NCBI RefSeq assembly: GCF_000759675.1
Contig: NZ_BAWM01000012.1
Coordinates: 1-64,000, forward strand
Length of the DNA stretch: 64,000 nucleotides
Direction: 5' to 3'
Source: Neobacillus niacini
GTDB lineage: Bacteria; Bacillota; Bacilli; Bacillales; Cytobacillaceae
Shown: piece after piece, positions 14,897 through 23,582 of the stretch
Position numbering within the stretch: the stretch's first letter is position 1
Layout: every line of letters starts with the position of its first letter
Made by a program: the position numbers and the translations under genes
The notes under the pieces: generated by a model
Told to the model about the DNA's origin: nothing
Database searches by the model: none
What the model saw: the letters and a program-made list of their open reading frames with translations, nothing else

Positions 14897-16972
14897 TTAG
14901 TATCCTATACCGTGGTCAAAACTGTATAAAACACTACCATCATGGTTGTAAATCGTAACTGGTAGTTTTCCAGTTGGATTGTTTTTACCAAAAATGGTGT
15001 TTGCTGCTGCTTCAAAGCTTGCTGGTCTGAATCCATATTGAACAAGATAGGCATCTACATCTGTATAGGACATAATGTCATACGGATTTCTAGCTCCAAC
15101 TGCAATGACAGGTACACCAGTCTCGATGAGTTGTCTTGTCATCACCATTTGGCTAGCGTCTTGAGCCCTGCCCCCAACACTAGAGGTATAGGTTCCGACA
15201 ATAATGTATTTCGCATCCTGCACTTGTGCTAATTGTGTAGCATTAAGTGAACCTGATGCATTGATATAAATTGCACTAGGATGGTGTTTTTGGACCTCAG
15301 CTGTAAGGAGATTAATGGAGAATCCAGATCCACCAACCACAACAATCTTATCTTCAGGAGAAACATTAAGTGGAAGCACAGCTTCATTTTTTACTAGCGT
15401 AATGGATTTAGCTGCTGCTTCTTTTTCAATCGCTTTATGTTCAGGTGAGCCTACTACTTGAAGTGCATTTGCCACCTTCTCATCAAGGCTCTTTTCTACC
15501 TCCGCCTTAACGATACCGCGATTTAATTTCAAGGTTAAAATTCGCTCAACTGACTGCTCAAGTCTATCTTCTGAAATTTTCCCAGAATTTACAGAATCGT
15601 AGAGGCCCTTTGCCACTTCCTGAATGCCAACAGGCATTAAGAGAACGTCTGCACCTGCATCTACAGCACGGATAGCCGCATCAACGGATCCAAAATGCTC
15701 CGCGATCGCTGCCATGTTCATCGCATCTGTAAAAATGACTCCTTTAAAGCCCATATCTTCGCGAATTAGACCAGTTAATATCTCTTTGGAAAGCGTACCT
15801 GGTAAAGCAACTTCACCTACTCCTGGTTTCTTAGAGATTACTTTTGTATCATCAATTTTCGGGAAGGTCACATGTGCTGACATAATGGCATCAATACCAG
15901 CATCCATTGCCTGCTGGAAAGGATATAATTCTACTTTCTTCAAACGATCAAGATCATGAGGTACCGCTGGAAGTCCTACATGGGAATCAACCGCAGTATC
16001 TCCATGACCTGGAAAATGCTTAGCTGTTGCCGCAGTGCCCGTTTCATGGAGCCCTTTAATATAGGCATTTCCCAATTTCCCAACTAACTCAGGGTCCTCG
16101 CTAAAAGAACGAACACCTATCACCGGATTATCAGGATTATTGTTAACATCCAGCACTGGTCCAAAATTCATGTTGATCCCAAGTGCGTTTAGCTCTTCAC
16201 CAATTGTCCTGCCGACTTTTTCAGCTAGCTCTTCAGATCTAGTCGCACCTAACGCCATATTCCCTGGCATATCGGTACCAGTTTGCAGACGTGTAACAAT
16301 TCCGCCTTCCTGGTCTATCGAAATCATTAGGCCGTACTTTTCCGCAGCTTCTTGATAGGCACTAACGAGCTTAGTTGTTTGATCAGCTGTCACCGTATTT
16401 TCGCGGAATAAAATCACACCGCCAAGATGATAATCCTTAACAAGCTGGGCAATTTCCGCATTCATTTCTGTTACATTTTTGCCATTCCAATTTCTAAAAT
16501 CAGGCATCAGCATTTGCCCGACCTTTTCTTCCATCGTCATATGCTCGATAGCATTGCCGATAAGGTCATAGCGAGTGCCTTTTTCTTTTTCAACAAAGAT
16601 TTTGTCTTGATTTCCCTTGAATTGAATCGAAATTCTATCGCTATTGCTGCCATCGCTTACAGAGATAAATGTTGTACCATTGTGACCAGATAAAGTTACT
16701 TCTCCATCTTTAGATACAGAGGCAACATTTTTATTAGATGATTGCCATTTTAAGTTCTCAGACGCCAGCATAAAGCGGCCATCCTCATAAACATGAAGTG
16801 CATTTAAATCAAGCTTGCTATCCTTTACTTCCCTTGTAACCTGTGGAACATTGAGGTCAATCACTAAATCCTCGATTCCCGTAGCAGCAGTTGCCCCCGC
16901 AAGTGGGATTCCCGTTAATAATAGTGCAAATGCCAGAAACGAGGTGATAAATGTCTTTAAAAATTTTCGCAT
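14897..16972 (-). CDS. nagZ: NagZ beta-N-acetylglucosaminidase (GH3), secreted
   Basis: Exo-enzyme that removes GlcNAc from muropeptides, exposing MurNAc-peptides to AmiE. 691 residues: signal peptide (about 1-30), a Big_2-like beta domain (about 38-118, WQSSNKNVASVSKDGEVTLSG), GH3 catalytic domain from about 140 with dyad motif KHFPGHGDTAVDSH (318-331) and nucleophile Asp416 in FTDAMNM, then the C-terminal domain known from B. subtilis YbbD. The N-terminal Ig-like domain makes it longer than the ~642 residues I recall for YbbD. Start ATG 16972 follows GGAGGAG. It sits 22 nt after amiE. Confidence 0.93.
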   Translation of the reverse strand: MRKFLKTFITSFLAFALLLTGIPLAGATAATGIEDLVIDLNVPQVTREVKDSKLDLNALHVYEDGRFMLASENLKWQSSNKNVASVSKDGEVTLSGHNGTTFISVSDGSNSDRISIQFKGNQDKIFVEKEKGTRYDLIGNAIEHMTMEEKVGQMLMPDFRNWNGKNVTEMNAEIAQLVKDYHLGGVILFRENTVTADQTTKLVSAYQEAAEKYGLMISIDQEGGIVTRLQTGTDMPGNMALGATRSEELAEKVGRTIGEELNALGINMNFGPVLDVNNNPDNPVIGVRSFSEDPELVGKLGNAYIKGLHETGTAATAKHFPGHGDTAVDSHVGLPAVPHDLDRLKKVELYPFQQAMDAGIDAIMSAHVTFPKIDDTKVISKKPGVGEVALPGTLSKEILTGLIREDMGFKGVIFTDAMNMAAIAEHFGSVDAAIRAVDAGADVLLMPVGIQEVAKGLYDSVNSGKISEDRLEQSVERILTLKLNRGIVKAEVEKSLDEKVANALQVVGSPEHKAIEKEAAAKSITLVKNEAVLPLNVSPEDKIVVVGGSGFSINLLTAEVQKHHPSAIYINASGSLNATQLAQVQDAKYIIVGTYTSSVGGRAQDASQMVMTRQLIETGVPVIAVGARNPYDIMSYTDVDAYLVQYGFRPASFEAAANTIFGKNNPTGKLPVTIYNHDGSVLYSFDHGIGY

Positions 16973-16994
16973 GTTGTTTCTCCTCCTCTAACTT

Positions 16995-18680
16995 TTAATA
17001 ATCTCTTAGTTCCCATTCATTATTTGTAAAAGAAAGTTTTGTTCCAGAATCCAGTTTTGGATTCTGAATGTACCAGCCGCGGGAATTTGTAGAACCATCA
17101 GTTTGATAGACAAATCGCAATTTCGTCGCATCACTAGGTATAGCCAATTCCTTCTTTTCCCAGCCATTACTTGTGCCTGTTAATAGGGCAAGTTGATGCC
17201 AACTGCCATCTCTAAAAATCTCTACTGACCCGATATCCCAGACATTCTCAATCATATGCCATGTGGAGAAGGTGAGTTTGGTATCCTTAGATAATTGAAG
17301 ATCAGTTTCCATTACTCGGTTTAGCTTGTCACCGTAACCTGCAAACCAAGCATCACTCTTACCAGGAATTGAGACAGGAATCGAATCCGCTACATTTCTA
17401 GCAAATAAGCGACGGGTTTGATTCATTGACCCCATATTTCTTGACGGATGGACACGGTTGGTCAGTAAAATCGCCACTGTTTTATTGTTCGGGCTTACTA
17501 CAATTGAAGTTCCTGTATACCCCGTATGGCCGAAAGAGTATGTACCTTCTGATAAAGCATCCATATACCATCCCTGACCTAATTCCCAGCCAAGTCCATG
17601 GTCATTACCAGGGAATGCTGCGTTCTGATTTTGCAGCAGCAACTGTACCGTTTCCGGTTTCAAAATTCTTTTACTGCCATACTTGCCTTCATTAATAAAA
17701 ATATGTGCAAGCTTTGCTAGGTCATTTGCGGTTGAAAATACACCGGCGTGTCCAGCAACCCCATCCAATGACCATGCATTCTCATCATGAACTTCTCCCC
17801 ACACCAGACCGCGATTTGGTATGGCCTGGTATTCAGTTGCAGCAATGCGGTGTTTCAAAGAAGCTGGCGGATTGTACATCGTATCTTTCATCCCTAAAGG
17901 TTCTGTGATGTGCTCCCGGACAAATTCATCCTGGCGCTGACCGGATAACCTCTCAATTAACATACCTAATGTAATCATATTTAAATCACTGTAGGTGTAA
18001 GTGGTACCTGGGTCGTTTTTTAACTGTTGGTTTAACACCAACTTCAGCCGGTCTTCTCTTGAAGTCCCCTGAGCATATAAAGGAATCCAAGCGGTGAACC
18101 CAGAAGTGTGGGTTAACAACTGATGAATCTTTACGTTTTCTTTCCCGTTTGCAGCAAATTCTGGAATATGTTTTGCCACCGGATCATCAAGATTGAATAA
18201 TCCCTTTTCAAAAAGAATCATTACGGCCGTAGCAGTGAAAATCTTGCTGATCGACGCTAAATCAAAAATCGTGTCGTTTTCCATCGGAATGGGATTTTCC
18301 ATTTCGGTAAACTTACCATCAGTGTATTGAGCTGAATAGCCATAAGCGTCATGTTTCACAATTTTCCCTGCTCTCGCTACAAATGTAACAGCGCCTGGCA
18401 TTAATTTTTGTGAAATTGCTTGGTTCATAATTTGATCGATTTGTTGGAGTGGAGCTTCCACCATTCCGGCACCTCGTGCAGAGCTTGGGTGAAGTACGCT
18501 AGAATTAGGAATGACAGTCGAATTCCATGTAAAGACAGGGTGTGGTTTCTTAGATGGGAATGTGAGTTTTCCTTCCTTTTCAATCGTTGGAGCATTTGGA
18601 AGGTCATTGTTGGCAAATACGGTTGATGTGCCTAGTAGCATGGTACAAACTGCTGTAATCATAAACGTTTTTCTTTTCAT
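16995..18680 (-). CDS. amiE: AmiE-like serine hydrolase (beta-lactamase fold) with C-terminal beta domain
   Basis: In B. subtilis AmiE (YbbE) is an N-acetylmuramyl-L-alanine amidase of the beta-lactamase family that cuts the peptide from MurNAc-peptides. The 561-residue product has a signal peptide (about 1-23) and a serine hydrolase domain with Ser144-X-X-Lys147 (SISK), Tyr230 in YSD and HTG at 385-387. A further ~100-residue C-terminal part (about 455-561), rich in Trp and beta pattern, is probably a carbohydrate- or wall-binding domain. Start ATG 18680 follows AAAGGAGG. It is first in the trio behind a promoter with a CcpA-type site. Confidence 0.88.
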   Translation of the reverse strand: MKRKTFMITAVCTMLLGTSTVFANNDLPNAPTIEKEGKLTFPSKKPHPVFTWNSTVIPNSSVLHPSSARGAGMVEAPLQQIDQIMNQAISQKLMPGAVTFVARAGKIVKHDAYGYSAQYTDGKFTEMENPIPMENDTIFDLASISKIFTATAVMILFEKGLFNLDDPVAKHIPEFAANGKENVKIHQLLTHTSGFTAWIPLYAQGTSREDRLKLVLNQQLKNDPGTTYTYSDLNMITLGMLIERLSGQRQDEFVREHITEPLGMKDTMYNPPASLKHRIAATEYQAIPNRGLVWGEVHDENAWSLDGVAGHAGVFSTANDLAKLAHIFINEGKYGSKRILKPETVQLLLQNQNAAFPGNDHGLGWELGQGWYMDALSEGTYSFGHTGYTGTSIVVSPNNKTVAILLTNRVHPSRNMGSMNQTRRLFARNVADSIPVSIPGKSDAWFAGYGDKLNRVMETDLQLSKDTKLTFSTWHMIENVWDIGSVEIFRDGSWHQLALLTGTSNGWEKKELAIPSDATKLRFVYQTDGSTNSRGWYIQNPKLDSGTKLSFTNNEWELRDY

Positions 18681-18729
18681 ACGTCCTCCTTTATACAATT
18701 GAATGAATTGTAGGCGGGATCTCCCCCTA

Positions 18730-18759
18730 TGTATACCAATAAACTGGCAACGCTTACAA
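18730..18759 (-). promoter_or_regulatory. amiE-nagZ-namZ promoter with cre-like site
   Basis: Minus-strand -35 TTGTAA (18754-18759), 18-nt spacer, -10 TATACA (18730-18735). The -35 overlaps TGTAAGCGTTGCCA (18745-18758), which fits the CcpA consensus TGWAARCGYTWNCW with one mismatch. CcpA bound there would block the promoter, giving carbon catabolite repression. The rest of 18760-19010 shows AT-rich DNA and no gene. Confidence 0.6.
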
Positions 18760-19012
18760 CTTATAGTAAAAGCATATAGGTAATGGTATGCAGTCGTCTA
18801 TACCACTTAAGTCCTGTCATCCGTGTTTATGCAGGTATAAAGGATTATGTCATTAGCATTATTTTTTAAAATTTCTGATAAAAATGTGAAATTTTATTTC
18901 ACAATTCACGTTTTTAGACGTCAAATTTCCTGCACCTGCATTATTATTTGCTATTTTTTCACGATTTTTATCCGCATTCTTTAATTTTTTTCTTTTAGAA
19001 ACATATATAAGA

Positions 19013-19125
19013 CCCCCGAACCAATTGGTTGAGAGCCTTTGAGGGTTTGAAAATTAACGTTAACGCTTTGAGAAAAGAGAAGCACGACGAGCGCCTTTAA
19101 GACCGTATTTCTTACGTTCTTTCAT
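19013..19125 (-). pseudogene. Duplicated 3' end of rpsI with its terminator (copy 2)
   Basis: The minus strand encodes a 21-residue piece starting with ATG 19125 and ending at TAA 19060-19062. It equals the end of S9 ([13 protein letters not shown], then SLFSKR where S9 has PQFSKR). The terminator follows (GACCCCCGAACC-type hairpin, 19013-19045), matching 21679-21712. Between stop and hairpin is a 6-nt insertion (AACGTT). The rest of rpsI is absent upstream. This is the best preserved of the extra copies. Confidence 0.92.
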
Positions 19126-19228
19126 TTCTCCATATTAAATGAAAAGACATGAAATAAAGAAATCCTTGTTACATCAAGGTTTAGGCAGCTTTTATTAAAT
19201 ATGGATGTAATCACTTATCTTCTTTTGA

Positions 19229-20254
19229 CTAAAAAAATAAAACACCTTTATTAATGTCGATTTCTTTTTTCAGTCCATTTAATTCGGAGTTAGTATACAA
19301 CTCATGGATGGCCTCATAGGCTTCTTCACCAGATAAATGCCGAGGCTGGAACTTAATTATTTTATTATTAGTATGGATCGGCCAAATTTCAGCCCTTGTT
19401 AATCCACTTTCGTTAACGTGTAAAGTTATTGGAAACCCATAGGTAAGGGGGGATCGACCAGGAGTATTGAAAATAAAGTTTCCGACACTAAAAAAAACGG
19501 GGACTCCATCCAACATGCTTATTGTTTGATATTGGTGTGATCCATGTCCGACAATAATATCCGCTCCGGCTTTCACAATCATTTTTGCCTGTAATAATTG
19601 CTCTTCTGATACGGGTTCATAATTCTTTCCCCAATGGATGGACACGACAATAGTGTTTATCCCTATTTTTCTTAAGGCTTTGATATCATTGGATACTTCT
19701 TTTTTAGACAAAGCAGCTATACCACTATGAACATTAGACGCGAAATGTTGATATTTCTCCTGATATCTTTTCCTAAAGCTCATGTAATTTAAAATTGCGA
19801 CTTTAATATTTCCTTTTCTAATAACGAGTGCTTTCCTTGCTTCTTTTTTATTTTTTCCGGCACCAAGCGGGATCATTGAGTTTTTTTTCAAATACATAAT
19901 GGTTTCCAATAAACCATCATGTCCGTAATCGGTGGAATGATTATTTGCCAAAAAAAATATGTTGAACGCCTTTTGTTTAAATACATCAAGCACTAAAGGG
20001 GACATGTTATATATATAATCTTTTTCCGCCTCAATTTTTTTGGCAATTTGGCTGATAGGTGCTTCAAGGTTAAGTGTCCGTACATCCGCTGATTTGTATA
20101 TTTGATCAAGGTATTTAAAAGGATAGATATAACCATTTCTGTTCAATATTTTTTGTGCAGCATCACCTAACAAAGTATCTCCGCCAAAAAAGATACTCAG
20201 CTCCTTCGTGGGATCATCAGAAACTTCGTATGTCAAAGGTTTTATTATAGTCAA
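19229..20254 (-). CDS. CapA family metallophosphatase-like protein
   Basis: 341 residues with the motifs of the CapA/PgsA (poly-gamma-glutamate synthesis) calcineurin-like fold: FFGGDTLLGD, FLANNHSTDYG, SIHWGKNYE and GHGSHQYQ, which carry the metal-binding Asp, Asn and His residues. No membrane anchor or signal peptide is seen, unlike typical CapA/PgsA. The start is TTG 20254 behind GAGGGGA; no ATG has a comparable site. CapBCD partners are absent. The neighbours are spore-surface genes, so a role in modifying a spore or capsule polymer is possible, but this is inference. Confidence 0.8.
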   Translation of the reverse strand: MTIIKPLTYEVSDDPTKELSIFFGGDTLLGDAAQKILNRNGYIYPFKYLDQIYKSADVRTLNLEAPISQIAKKIEAEKDYIYNMSPLVLDVFKQKAFNIFFLANNHSTDYGHDGLLETIMYLKKNSMIPLGAGKNKKEARKALVIRKGNIKVAILNYMSFRKRYQEKYQHFASNVHSGIAALSKKEVSNDIKALRKIGINTIVVSIHWGKNYEPVSEEQLLQAKMIVKAGADIIVGHGSHQYQTISMLDGVPVFFSVGNFIFNTPGRSPLTYGFPITLHVNESGLTRAEIWPIHTNNKIIKFQPRHLSGEEAYEAIHELYTNSELNGLKKEIDINKGVLFF

Positions 20255-20328
20255 TAGCTATCCCCTCTTAAAATTATTATATAGTAAGATTGAAAGATGT
20301 ATTGATCCAATCGTGTTAGTCCTACTTT

Positions 20329-20619
20329 TCATAGCTTATGAGAAGTAGCATCATTTAGTTCTTTAAAGATGAATATCGGCGTTTTAAAACATTCAATAGC
20401 CTCGTCAGACCTAAAAACTCCTGAACCAATAAAGAAATCACAAGCACCCTTACATAGAAGCATAATTGGGATTGTATTAAAATTTGTATTCATCCGTAAT
20501 GGAGACTTAAAATCCATACATTGTATATTGCGATCCTCTTTTGTGAAGGATTGAGCTTTTGCAATTTCCTTTAACGCCTTACAAATGCACTGGACAGAAT
20601 TGTGGTCCAGCCCATTTGT
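20329..20619 (-). pseudogene. Broken CotZ/ExsY-like exosporium protein gene
   Basis: The minus-strand frame from about 20619 to the TGA at 20329 encodes about 96 residues without an ATG at its head. It reads HNSVQCICKALKEIAKAQ, then NTIPIMLLCKGACDFFIG, then ECFKTPIFIFKELND. The pattern of Cys residues and the (C)xxPIFxxxxx element recall CotZ/CotY/ExsY of the exosporium and spore crust, which are ~150 residues long. An ATG at 20613-20615 lies in another frame, as if one base were lost just after it. So both a frameshift near the start and a truncated end are likely. Homology is by eye only. Confidence 0.5.
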
Positions 20620-20715
20620 TTAAAACTCAGCGTTTAACATGTACAACTATTGACAAACTGCATTAAATATAAAAGTAAGGACAAACCATCTTATCATATT
20701 AAAGGAGTGAATTAT

Positions 20716-21063
20716 ATGTGCGGAAGTCAAGGGAACGACTGTTGTTGTTGTCCAGATGCAATGATTTTTACAGAAAAAATTTGTGGTGATTTTGCGAGTA
20801 TTAATCAAGTAGTGTGGTCAGCACCTGAAGTCAATGACTATATTCAAGGCACTTTTGAGGTTTTTAATGCAGGGAGTGGGAGAGTAGATTTCTCCGTCAA
20901 TTTCCCAACCATTCCTGTTATTGAAAATGTTCCACCTAGGACAAGTCAAAGCATATCAGTTAATAATCCGGAAACATTTATTATTCAAACTATTTTTAAT
21001 GACGTGTTTAGCGGAACAACTGGGAAATGGTGTATCACGCTATACAAACGAGTATTTGCATAA
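20716..21063 (+). CDS. Endospore appendage (Ena) core-like protein, DUF3992 type, copy 1
   Basis: 115 residues. The Cys-rich N-terminal connector (Cys2 and Cys9-12, CCCC) is followed by a jelly-roll-like beta domain with Cys23 in EKICG and Cys106 in GKWCITLYK. In Ena pilus subunits of the Bacillus cereus group, N-terminal cysteines of one subunit cross-link to cysteines in these two strands of the next subunits, building very stable fibres on spores. Start ATG 20716 lies behind AAAGGAGTG; an upstream in-frame ATG has no ribosome binding site. The second copy follows after 27 nt, so the two are likely cotranscribed, probably in the mother cell. Confidence 0.75.
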   Translation: MCGSQGNDCCCCPDAMIFTEKICGDFASINQVVWSAPEVNDYIQGTFEVFNAGSGRVDFSVNFPTIPVIENVPPRTSQSISVNNPETFIIQTIFNDVFSGTTGKWCITLYKRVFA

Positions 21064-21090
21064 AAAATTTAATAAAAGGAGAAATGTGTA

Positions 21091-21441
21091 ATGTGTGGAT
21101 CTAATGGCTCTAGCCAAGATTGTTGTTGCTGTCCAAATGCAACAGTGCTTCAAGAAAAAATTTGTGGAAACTTGACGGGGCCCCTTACTAACTTTGTTGC
21201 ATGGGAAGCCCCAGATGTGAACGATTATTTTCAGGGAACGTTTGAAATTTTCAATGCAGGTCCTGATTTCATCACAGCTAATGTTTTAGACGCAACAGGA
21301 GCAATAATTGGTACCTTATCTGTACCTCCAAGAAATTCAGTTGCAATATCAGTAAATAATCCTGATTCATTTAGCATTGACGTACCTGATGGAACACATG
21401 GGAAATTCTGTATAACATTATATAAACGCTTATTAGGCTAA
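21091..21441 (+). CDS. Endospore appendage (Ena) core-like protein, DUF3992 type, copy 2
   Basis: 116 residues, paralogous to the preceding gene: Cys2, Cys11-14, Cys25 in EKICG, then EAPDVNDYFQGTFEIFNAG (copy 1: SAPEVNDYIQGTFEVFNAG), VPPRNS, SVNNP, and Cys107 in GKFCITLYK. The middle of the domain differs more, as expected for surface loops of two subunit types. Start ATG 21091 follows AAAAGGAG. A strong terminator follows 45 nt after the stop. Two adjacent unequal copies resemble the Ena1A-Ena1B layout, though which class they belong to cannot be told by eye. Confidence 0.75.
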   Translation: MCGSNGSSQDCCCCPNATVLQEKICGNLTGPLTNFVAWEAPDVNDYFQGTFEIFNAGPDFITANVLDATGAIIGTLSVPPRNSVAISVNNPDSFSIDVPDGTHGKFCITLYKRLLG

Positions 21442-21486
21442 TCAGAAGAGGAAAGAGAAAAAGGAACAGAGCGTCCTTTGAACTAC

Positions 21487-21537
21487 AACCCAAATATCGG
21501 ACTTTTTTAAAAAGAGAGTCCAATATGTGGGTTTTTT
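21487..21537. terminator. Terminator after the Ena-like gene pair
   Basis: Long imperfect hairpin AACCCAAATATCGGACT / AGTCCAATATGTGGGTT followed by TTTTTT on the plus strand. Confidence 0.85.
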
Positions 21538-21678
21538 AAATTTCAACATGGTCGTTAATTATTGCCTTTTTTGTTTCTAGAAAATGCAAATTTAATTAGA
21601 TTCTTCATTGTTTGCAATAATTTTAACAAAGACAAAGTGATCCTCTATTTTGCAAATAGCTTCACAAAATGAGTAATA

Positions 21679-21712
21679 AAAAGACCCCCAACCAAAATGG
21701 TTGAGAGCCTTT
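21679..21712 (-). terminator. Terminator after rpsI (parent copy of the repeat)
   Basis: Minus-strand hairpin CTCTCAACC-ATTTT-GGTTGGGGG followed by TCTTTTTA. This hairpin together with the end of rpsI is the sequence found again at about 19.0, 10.9 and 9.1 kb. Confidence 0.85.
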
Positions 21713-21725
21713 GAAATGTTGAAAA

Positions 21726-22118
21726 TTAACGCTTTGAGAACTGAGGAGCACGACGCGCACCTTTAAGACCGTATTTCTTACGCTCTTTCATACGTGGGTC
21801 ACGTGTTAATAGTCCTGCACGCTTTAATGTTGGACGATATTCAGGATCAGCTTGAAGTAATGCGCGAGCAATACCATGGCGGATTGCGCCAGCTTGACCA
21901 GTGTATCCACCGCCGCTTACGTTTACAAGAACATCGTAGCTGCCTTTTGTTTCAGTAGCTACTAATGGTTGGTTTACAACCATACGTAAAGCTTCAAATG
22001 GGATATACTCTTCGATGTCACGTCCGTTAACTGTAATTTTACCTGTACCTGGAACTAAGCGCACGCGTGCGACAGAGCTCTTACGACGACCAGTACCAAT
22101 ATATTGAACTTGTGCCAA
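21726..22118 (-). CDS. rpsI: 30S ribosomal protein S9
   Basis: 130-residue S9 of the small-subunit head; its C-terminal tail ending FSKR reaches the P-site t[17 protein letters not shown] near the N-terminus and the end [16 protein letters not shown] are diagnostic. It follows rplM by 20 nt, the universal L13-S9 pair. In B. subtilis the next genes are ybaJ and ybaK; here about 16 kb of other DNA begins right after its terminator. Confidence 0.98.
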   Translation of the reverse strand: MAQVQYIGTGRRKSSVARVRLVPGTGKITVNGRDIEEYIPFEALRMVVNQPLVATETKGSYDVLVNVSGGGYTGQAGAIRHGIARALLQADPEYRPTLKRAGLLTRDPRMKERKKYGLKGARRAPQFSKR

Positions 22119-22138
22119 GTTAATTCCCTCCCTCTTTA

Positions 22139-22576
22139 TTAACCGCGAAGTTCGTAAACTTCAGGTTGTTGTGCTTGGTGCGGATGTTCGCTGCCAGCAT
22201 ATACGTGTAATTTTTTGAACGTTTGACGGCCAAGAGAATTCTTTGGAAGCATACCTTTAACAGCAAGCTCGATCATTTTCTCAGCATAGTTCGTACGCAT
22301 TTCAAGAGCAGTTCTAGTTTTTAAACCACCTGGATGCATAGTGTGACGGTAGTAGATCTTGTCAGTTAATTTCTTACCAGTTAATTCAACTTTAGAAGCG
22401 TTAAGAATGATAACATGATCACCAGTGTCAACATGTGGTGTAAAAGTTGGTTTATTTTTACCACGTAAGATTGCTGCTACTTCAGAAGCAAGACGTCCAA
22501 GAGTTTTGCCTTCAGCATCAATCACGTACCATTTACGCTCGATATTGTTGGCGTTAGCCATAAACGTTGTACGCAT
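22139..22576 (-). CDS. rplM: 50S ribosomal protein L13
   Basis: L13, an early assembly protein of the 50S subunit. Start ATG 22576 ([20 protein letters not shown]) behind AGGAGGG gives 145 residues, equal to the family; the longer open frame upstream is the mRNA leader. Motifs [18 protein letters not shown] and MLPKNSLGR are present. Its 5' leader has the position of the autoregulatory L13 leader of bacilli. Confidence 0.97.
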   Translation of the reverse strand: MRTTFMANANNIERKWYVIDAEGKTLGRLASEVAAILRGKNKPTFTPHVDTGDHVIILNASKVELTGKKLTDKIYYRHTMHPGGLKTRTALEMRTNYAEKMIELAVKGMLPKNSLGRQTFKKLHVYAGSEHPHQAQQPEVYELRG

Positions 22577-22599
22577 GAATTTCCCTCCTAAATTAAATC

Positions 22600-22735
22600 C
22601 AAAAAGATTATTTTTTCGCACCATCATAAGCCATTATCGTTTGTTCTGTTCCGGGAATAAACGGTAACGCCATTGTGCGTCAATTTTTAAGTTCATATAT
22701 TTTCAATCACGATGAAGACTTTCCGGGGCTTAATC
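22600..22735 (-). promoter_or_regulatory. Candidate L13 leader RNA upstream of rplM
   Basis: About 135 nt between a plausible transcription start and the rplM ribosome binding site, without a gene. It contains pairing segments (for example AACGGTAACGCC around 22660 with nearby complements). Firmicutes have a conserved L13 leader at this place; I assign it by position rather than by checking the consensus. Confidence 0.4.
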
Positions 22736-22831
22736 GTGGGATTAAAAACACAACCATATAATATAATAAATTCTTTAGAGCTAAAAGTCAAGAAAATGTT
22801 ACACTAGGATGAGTTGTTTACTTTTAAAATT

Positions 22832-23569
22832 TTAATAATATACCTTCCAAAGATATAACCCTTGTCCTGGTGCGGTTTTCCCAGCATAGCGGCGATCCCT
22901 TTTTTCTAATATCTCCACTATTTCTTCTGGCCTCCGCTTTCCAGAACCTACCTCTAGTAAAGTTCCTACTAAAATTCGAACCATATTATATAAAAAACCA
23001 TTACCTACAAAACGAAAGCTTACACGTTCATCCTCTTGTAAAATCTCAATGGTCTCAATGGTTCTAATCTTATCTTCTACTTCCGTTCTTGCAGAACAAA
23101 AACTTGAAAAATCATGTGTACCTAGTAAATAGGTGCTCGCCTCTCTCATAGTCTCAAGATTTAAAGGATAAGGGTAATGAAAAGCATAATTCCGTTGAAA
23201 CGGGTCTCTTTTCGGTGCTTGATACAGAAAATAACGGTATTCTTTACCACTTGCATCAAAACGAGCATGAAAAGCAGAGTCAGCTTCTTCAACAGATCGT
23301 ACCGATATATCCTCAGGCAGCATAGAGTTTAAGGCTAACTCCCACTTTTCCTTAGGAAGAGCTAACGGTGAATCAAAATGAATTACCTGACCTTTTGCAT
23401 GGACCGCGGCATCCGTTCTACCGGAAGCAGAAATTTTTACATGACTGCCCTTATGAATTTTAGCTAATACAGCTTCTATTTGGCTTTGGACAGTTCGTTT
23501 ATTAGGTTGAACCTGATATCCGGAAAATCCAGAACCATCGTAGGAAATGATGCATTTATAGCGATTCAT
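22832..23569 (-). CDS. truA: tRNA pseudouridine(38-40) synthase TruA
   Basis: Converts uridines 38-40 of the tRNA anticodon stem to pseudouridine. 245 residues with [13 protein letters not shown] carrying the catalytic Asp, RYFLYQ, and the C-terminal [12 protein letters not shown]. Start ATG 23569 follows GGAGCTAAAT. It lies 13 nt after ecfT, in the conserved ecfA1-ecfA2-ecfT-truA string. Confidence 0.96.
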   Translation of the reverse strand: MNRYKCIISYDGSGFSGYQVQPNKRTVQSQIEAVLAKIHKGSHVKISASGRTDAAVHAKGQVIHFDSPLALPKEKWELALNSMLPEDISVRSVEEADSAFHARFDASGKEYRYFLYQAPKRDPFQRNYAFHYPYPLNLETMREASTYLLGTHDFSSFCSARTEVEDKIRTIETIEILQEDERVSFRFVGNGFLYNMVRILVGTLLEVGSGKRRPEEIVEILEKRDRRYAGKTAPGQGLYLWKVYY

Positions 23570-23582
23570 TATTTAGCTCCAT

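Noticed and set aside
20716..20760. Cys-rich start of the Ena-like protein read as a metal-binding or CxxC redox protein
   Set aside because: The Cys run is terminal and is paired with EKICG and CITLYK strand cysteines, as in appendage subunits; no redox or zinc-ribbon spacing is present.
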